Of a stretch of 51,371 bases of DNA, positions 47,471-51,371 are shown one piece after another; the stretch's first letter is position 1; the number at the start of each line of letters is the position of its first letter. The stretch is taken from positions 1 through 51,371 of the forward strand of contig JALXAM010000062.1 of the NCBI GenBank assembly GCA_026992075.1, in the 5' to 3' direction. The stretch is from Sedimenticola sp. Lineage in GTDB: Bacteria; Pseudomonadota; Gammaproteobacteria; Chromatiales; Chromatiaceae. Below the pieces are notes generated by a model. The model ran no database searches and was not told where the DNA came from. It saw only the letters and a program-made list of their open reading frames with translations. The translations under genes were made by a program, and so were the position numbers.

Positions 47471-48334
47471 ATGGATTGGCAAGAACTGATCCTGGAGAAT
47501 GAACCAGCCATACGATTGGGGTTTTTCTTCGGCATCTTCGCCATCATGGCCGTCTGGGAACTGGCGGCCCCACGGCGAGCGCTCACGGTTTCCAAAGTCC
47601 TCCGCTGGACCAACAACCTCGCATTGGTTTTTCTCAACAGCTTCGTCCTGCGCCTGCTCTTCCCCGCCGCCGCGGTGGGCGTGGCCGATTACGCACGGCA
47701 GATGGGCTGGGGATTGCTCCACTTGTACGAGATCCCCTTCACCACTGCGGTGGTCCTATCGGTCATCGTCATGGATTTCGTCATCTGGGTACAGCACGTG
47801 ATGTTTCACGCCATCCCGGTATTGTGGCGGCTGCACCGCGTCCACCATGCGGACCTGGACTACGACGTCACCACCGGCGCCCGCTTTCATACCCTCGAGA
47901 TCCTTCTCTCCATGCTCATCAAGTTCGCTGCCATCGTGTTGCTTGGCCCGCCGGTGGTTGCGGTGGTGATCTTCGAGGTGCTGCTCAATGCCACCGCCAT
48001 GTTCAACCACGGTAACGTGAAGCTCCCCGCCGGCCTGGACCGGGTGCTGCGCTGGGTGCTGGTTACCCCGGACATGCACCGGGTACACCACTCGGTGGAG
48101 GACGACGAGGCCAACAGCAATTTCGGCTTCAGTCTCACCTGGTGGGACCGGCTCTTCGGCACTTACCGGGATCAACCACGGGCCGGCCACGAAGGGATGA
48201 CCATCGGCATTCACAAGTACCGCGACCCCAGGCTGGTGGACAGGTTGCCGGGCATGCTGGCGCTTCCCTTCATCGGCCCGGTCACCGGCTATGCCATCAA
48301 CCGCCGTCGGTGGAGCGATCCGGATGAACAGTAA
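47471..48334 (+). CDS. Sterol desaturase/fatty-acid-hydroxylase-family membrane protein
   Basis: A 287-aa membrane enzyme of the diiron fatty-acid hydroxylase superfamily. Histidine clusters: VQHVMFHAIP, LHRVHHADLD, MFNHGN and MHRVHHSVEDDEANSNF; the last is the key H-x-x-HH block. It has about five hydrophobic stretches. The ATG at 47471 has GGAG upstream. It overlaps the next gene by 11 bases. The substrate is unknown; candidates are fatty acyl or sterol/hopanoid-like lipids. Confidence 0.87.
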   Translation: MDWQELILENEPAIRLGFFFGIFAIMAVWELAAPRRALTVSKVLRWTNNLALVFLNSFVLRLLFPAAAVGVADYARQMGWGLLHLYEIPFTTAVVLSVIVMDFVIWVQHVMFHAIPVLWRLHRVHHADLDYDVTTGARFHTLEILLSMLIKFAAIVLLGPPVVAVVIFEVLLNATAMFNHGNVKLPAGLDRVLRWVLVTPDMHRVHHSVEDDEANSNFGFSLTWWDRLFGTYRDQPRAGHEGMTIGIHKYRDPRLVDRLPGMLALPFIGPVTGYAINRRRWSDPDEQ

Positions 48335-49004
48335 GTTCACCCGGTGGGGGTTGTTCCTGGTGCTCACCGGGGCCATCGGCTTGGCCTTTCTCTACCGGGA
48401 CCACCTGGATGCCACCACGCTGCAACAGCGAATCGAAGGCGCTGGCATGGCAGCTCCCCTGCTGTTCATCTCCATCTATGCCCTGGCCACGGTGCTGTTC
48501 CTACCCGGATCGGTGATCACCCTGGCCGGAGGAGCACTCTTCGGCCCGGTACTGGGCACTTTCTACAGCCTGACGGGCGCCACCATCGGCGCAGCGCTGG
48601 CCTTTCTCGTCGCCCGTTATCTTGCCTCCGATTGGGTGGAGGAGAAAACCGGTGGCACCCTCCGGCGCCTCAAGGAAGGGGTGGAACAAGAGGGCTGGCG
48701 CTTCGTCGCCTTCGTCCGCCTGGTGCCATTGTTCCCCTTCAACCTGCTCAACTACGCATTGGGGCTGACACGCATCCGCTTCCGGGACTACGTCATCGCC
48801 AGTTATCTTTTCATGCTTCCGGGGGCCATTGCCTACACCTACCTGGGCTACGTGGGACGCGAAGCCGCGTCTGGGGGTGAAGGCCTGGTACAGAAAGGAT
48901 TGCTTGCACTGGCACTGCTGGCGGTGGTGGCGTTCCTGCCACGGCTCATCGGGCGGTTGCGCGCAACCACCGGCGAAAGAGCGGGCGTTTCTGGCAAACC
49001 ATGA
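48324..49004 (+). CDS. TVP38/TMEM64-family (DedA-like) membrane protein
   Basis: A 226-aa integral membrane protein with the VTT/SNARE-associated signature: FLPGSVITLAGGALFGPVLG (gating-type half-helix), GAALAFLVARYLASDWVEE, FVRLVPLFPFNLLNYALGL and YLFMLPGAIAYTYLGYVGR. Bacterial TVP38 relatives resemble lipid scramblases and proton-coupled DedA proteins. The start lies within the hydroxylase gene, its stop overlaps arsM by 4 bases, so all three are coupled. Confidence 0.88.
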   Translation: MNSKFTRWGLFLVLTGAIGLAFLYRDHLDATTLQQRIEGAGMAAPLLFISIYALATVLFLPGSVITLAGGALFGPVLGTFYSLTGATIGAALAFLVARYLASDWVEEKTGGTLRRLKEGVEQEGWRFVAFVRLVPLFPFNLLNYALGLTRIRFRDYVIASYLFMLPGAIAYTYLGYVGREAASGGEGLVQKGLLALALLAVVAFLPRLIGRLRATTGERAGVSGKP

Positions 49005-50068
49005 TGGAACCGGACATGAACATCTCGGAACAGGTCAAACATTACTACGGCAAGGTGCTGAAAAAGAGCAGCGACCTGCAAACGGACGCCTGCTGCACTC
49101 CCGATGAGGTTCCTCCTCATGTGAAAGAGATCCTGGAGAAGATCCATCCGGAGGTTCAGTCCCGCTACTACGGCTGCGGACTGGTGGCGCCGGAAGCGCT
49201 GCAGGGCTGCAAAGTGCTCGACCTGGGCTGCGGCAGCGGGCGCGATGTTTACCTGCTCTCGGCCCTGGTTGGTAAAAAGGGCTCGGTCACCGGCATCGAC
49301 ATGACGCCCGAGCAGCTGGAGGTGGCCCGCAGGCACCTCCAGTACCACACCGAACGATTCGGGTATGTCAGTGCCAATATTCAATTCCTGGAAGGAGAGG
49401 CGGAAAGGCTGGACGATCTGGCATTGGAAGAAGACACGTTCGATATCGTGGTATCGAACTGCGTGCTCAACCTGGTTGATGACAAAGCATCGGTGCTGAG
49501 AACGGTGTTCCGGCTGCTCATAACCGGCGGCGAGTTCTATTTCGCGGACGTCTACACCGATCGTCGAATACCAGAGGATCTGAGGTCGGACCCCATGCTT
49601 TACGGGGAATGCCTGGGCGGTGCGCTCTACTGGAACGACTTTCTACAAATGGCAAAAGCCGCCGGTTTCACCGATCCCAGACTGGTGACGGATCGTCCTC
49701 TCGGCCTGAATCATCCCGACATCGAGGCGAAGGTGGGCAACATCCGCTTCTATTCCGCCACCTATCGCCTCATCAAGCTGGACGGACTGGAGACCGCCTG
49801 CGAGGACTACGGGCAGGCGGTGAGATACAAGGGGACCATTCCCCACCATCCCCACAGTTTCCACCTGGACAAACATCACCTGATGGAAACCGGTCGAATG
49901 TTTCCGGTCTGCGGCAACACCTATCGCATGCTGAAGGAAAGCCGCTTTGCAGGCCACTTCGAGTTTTTCGGGGACACCAGGACACACTACGGGATATTCT
50001 CCAGCTGCGGAACCGGCATTCCTTTCGGCAGCGACTCGTCGGCTCAAGAGAACGCCGGCTGTTGCTGA
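49001..50068 (+). CDS. arsM: Arsenite S-adenosylmethionine methyltransferase
   Basis: A 355-aa ArsM-like enzyme that methylates As(III), using S-adenosylmethionine. Its N-terminus matches the family: VKHYYGKVLKKSSDLQTDACC. The SAM site is VLDLGCGSGRDVYLLSAL. Three conserved As-binding cysteines occur: RYYGCGL (near residue 58), SNCVLNLVDD (near 153) and GECLGGALYW (near 203); the last two are about 50 residues apart, as in known ArsM. Further cysteines at the end (SSCGTGIPFG, NAGCC) are typical. It has a membrane-protein pair upstream, which is unusual for simple arsenic detoxification and may indicate lipid-linked or arsenosugar products (inference). Confidence 0.88.
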   Translation: MMEPDMNISEQVKHYYGKVLKKSSDLQTDACCTPDEVPPHVKEILEKIHPEVQSRYYGCGLVAPEALQGCKVLDLGCGSGRDVYLLSALVGKKGSVTGIDMTPEQLEVARRHLQYHTERFGYVSANIQFLEGEAERLDDLALEEDTFDIVVSNCVLNLVDDKASVLRTVFRLLITGGEFYFADVYTDRRIPEDLRSDPMLYGECLGGALYWNDFLQMAKAAGFTDPRLVTDRPLGLNHPDIEAKVGNIRFYSATYRLIKLDGLETACEDYGQAVRYKGTIPHHPHSFHLDKHHLMETGRMFPVCGNTYRMLKESRFAGHFEFFGDTRTHYGIFSSCGTGIPFGSDSSAQENAGCC

Positions 50069-50090
50069 GGGTGGCGGCGGGATTCAGTGG

Positions 50091-51038
50091 TCACGCCACC
50101 ACAAAACGGTCCTCCGACAAAACAGCCCCTTTCCCCACTTGCCAGTGATAGGCCACCAACTTCCCCCCTTTGCCGGCAGAATAGTCCAGACAGGCCAGAT
50201 TGTCTTCGAGAGGCCGGGGCCGACCGGTGAGCCAGTAGTGACCGAAGAAGACAGGTGGTTCGTCCGGCCCATAGTGATAACCCTCGATCCGCGCCGGCTC
50301 CACCGGCAGCAACGGAATCCTCTCCAATTGGTTCTCCGGCGCCATGGCCAGCTCCCGATAGTTCGCCTCCGGGTTCCGGTTCCACCAGCGGATGCGGATG
50401 CTGCTGCGTGGGTTGCCATCCTTGTCCTCGAAGCCATGTCCGTCGGGCAGTTCGATCTCCGGCCCCTTGAGCAGCACCTCGATATCCTCACAGGCCCTTG
50501 CCCCCCGGGTACAGGCCTGAACCAGAAATTCATCATCCAGGTACTGAGGCACCCGGTCGATGAGCGGTGACTTCCAGCACGCGTGAACGGCGCGAAACAG
50601 CACCCCGCCCTTCCCATCGCTTACCTCCAGGTACAGCGGGAGGGTTCGGAACCAGTCGATGATCTCTCGAGTCTCCTCGTCATGCAGCCGGTACTCCCGC
50701 AAAAAGGCCCGGTGCTGAGCGGTATTCTTGTCCGTGTGCGGGCGCAGAGGTTCGCCGGTTTCCGGGTGCGGGGTGTGATAGGCAATGGCGTTGAACTCGT
50801 GGTTGCCCATCACCGCCAGGGCATGGCCGGCTTCCACCATGGGCTTGACGATCTCCAGCACCTGCCGCTGTTGCGGACCACGGTCGATGAAGTCGCCAAG
50901 AAACACCACCCTGGCCCCGGATTGTTGATAAATCCCATCTTGCCGGAGATAGCCCAACCGCTTTAGCAGCCTTTCCAGCTTGTCGCCCTGTCCATGAATA
51001 TCGCCAATGATGTGGTAGTTCAGGTCTTCCACTCCCAT
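50091..51038 (-). CDS. Calcineurin-like metallophosphoesterase (PPP/ApaH-like)
   Basis: A 315-aa phosphoesterase with the GDxHG-GDxxDRG-GNHE signature: YHIIGDIHGQGDKLERLL, VVFLGDFIDRGPQQRQVL and ALAVMGNHEFNAIAYH. Later His ligands lie in AVHACWKSPLI and GHYWLTGRP. It resembles bacterial PPP-type or diadenosine-tetraphosphatase-like enzymes; the substrate is unknown. The ATG at 51038 has AGGAG nine bases upstream, giving the N-terminus MGVEDLNYHIIGD. It converges on arsM. Confidence 0.9.
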   Translation of the reverse strand: MGVEDLNYHIIGDIHGQGDKLERLLKRLGYLRQDGIYQQSGARVVFLGDFIDRGPQQRQVLEIVKPMVEAGHALAVMGNHEFNAIAYHTPHPETGEPLRPHTDKNTAQHRAFLREYRLHDEETREIIDWFRTLPLYLEVSDGKGGVLFRAVHACWKSPLIDRVPQYLDDEFLVQACTRGARACEDIEVLLKGPEIELPDGHGFEDKDGNPRSSIRIRWWNRNPEANYRELAMAPENQLERIPLLPVEPARIEGYHYGPDEPPVFFGHYWLTGRPRPLEDNLACLDYSAGKGGKLVAYHWQVGKGAVLSEDRFVVA

Positions 51039-51068
51039 GTTCCGTGACTCCTGCAGAACACCTTGCAA

Positions 51069-51371
51069 CGGTTAATGCGCTGCTGCAACCCTTCCGGTTG
51101 CCAGTGGACAGGGCGGTCGAGGCGGCAAACAGCCGGGACAACCTACCGCCAGAACAGCAGCGGACGATCAACGCGAATATCGAATCCTGGGCAGAGTGTA
51201 GTACGCTCGTGGGCGCCGCTGGATGGTCTAGGAAATGGATGCTATTGGGGGACTGATTGGGGGGCTGGTAAGTGGGGACATTTACCACCCTACGGTGTTT
51301 TTTTGATACTTCTTTGTAGTAAGTGGCAGAGAGGGAGGGATGGGCTCCCTGCGGTCGCCACTGCTTCGGCG
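51069..51371. other. Non-coding right edge with a possible RAYT-type repeat
   Basis: I see no gene here with support. One frame (51044-51256, plus) encodes 70 residues but overlaps the phosphoesterase start and lacks a ribosome site. Near 51269 the sequence GTAAGTGGGGACATTTACCA, then CCCTACGGTGTTTTTTTGA and AGTAAGTGGCAG, resembles repeats often found near REP-associated transposases; this is only pattern memory. The rest is featureless to me. Confidence 0.4.

Noticed and set aside
51044-51256. 70-aa plus-strand gene at the right edge
   Set aside because: Overlaps the phosphoesterase start, has no ribosome site and no family resemblance.

Overview
The window is GC-rich, densely coded chromosomal DNA, most likely from a gammaproteobacterium related to chemolithotrophic Chromatiales-type lineages. 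The lineage is inferred from the split rib-nusB-thiL locus, prfB-lysS with its programmed frameshift, recC-recB-recD, a TusA-like protein, a one-heme cytochrome and typical dispersed REP-type repeats. No rRNA, CRISPR array, prophage or complete insertion sequence was found. The unusual content is a set of under-described operons plus short non-autonomous elements.

Layout. 1-9.2 kb: minus-strand ribE, tusA-like, ribBA, ribH, nusB and thiL (runs off the left edge), interrupted by a plus-strand class II aldolase and a secreted solute-binding protein; then lysS and prfB. 9.3-12.6 kb: a minus-strand unit encoding inositol-1-phosphate synthase, a fused CTP:inositol-phosphate cytidylyltransferase/CDP-alcohol phosphotransferase, an HD-domain protein and a DUF2281-like antitoxin-like protein. 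12.8-16.7 kb: a MipA/OmpV-like porin convergent with rlmB and rnr. 16.8-20.7 kb: macro-domain protein plus DUF763 protein, an unrecognised exported protein, and a LolA-like exported protein. 20.8-24.1 kb: initiator tRNA, a 60-aa protein and acnA. 24.2-26.4 kb: a tight operon DUF1538-DUF1538-PII-CBS. 26.5-27.3 kb: tRNA-Asn and a broken DUF2384-type antitoxin gene. 27.4-30.6 kb: orn, an M48 protease, a cytochrome c and rsgA. 30.8-35.7 kb: a giant two-component/c-di-GMP protein and an HDOD protein. 35.8-38.5 kb: polyamine genes speD, speE and an ornithine/lysine decarboxylase. 38.5-47.3 kb: recC, recB, recD. 47.5-50.1 kb: fatty-acid-hydroxylase-like membrane enzyme, TVP38-like membrane protein and arsM. 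50.1-51.0 kb: a calcineurin-like phosphoesterase. 51.07-51.37 kb: no supported gene.

The most notable structures are three short elements (152, 160 and 160 bp), each flanked by a perfect 4-bp direct repeat (CTAA, CCAG, CTTG). The two 160-bp copies are near-identical, and each is one long imperfect palindrome. One has split an antitoxin gene, and removing it with one target copy restores a continuous reading frame. Three other families of short intergenic repeats are stacked in the rib, prfB-lysS and rnr-rlmB spacers. The most interesting gene systems are the DUF1538/PII/CBS operon and the inositol-phosphate gene cluster.
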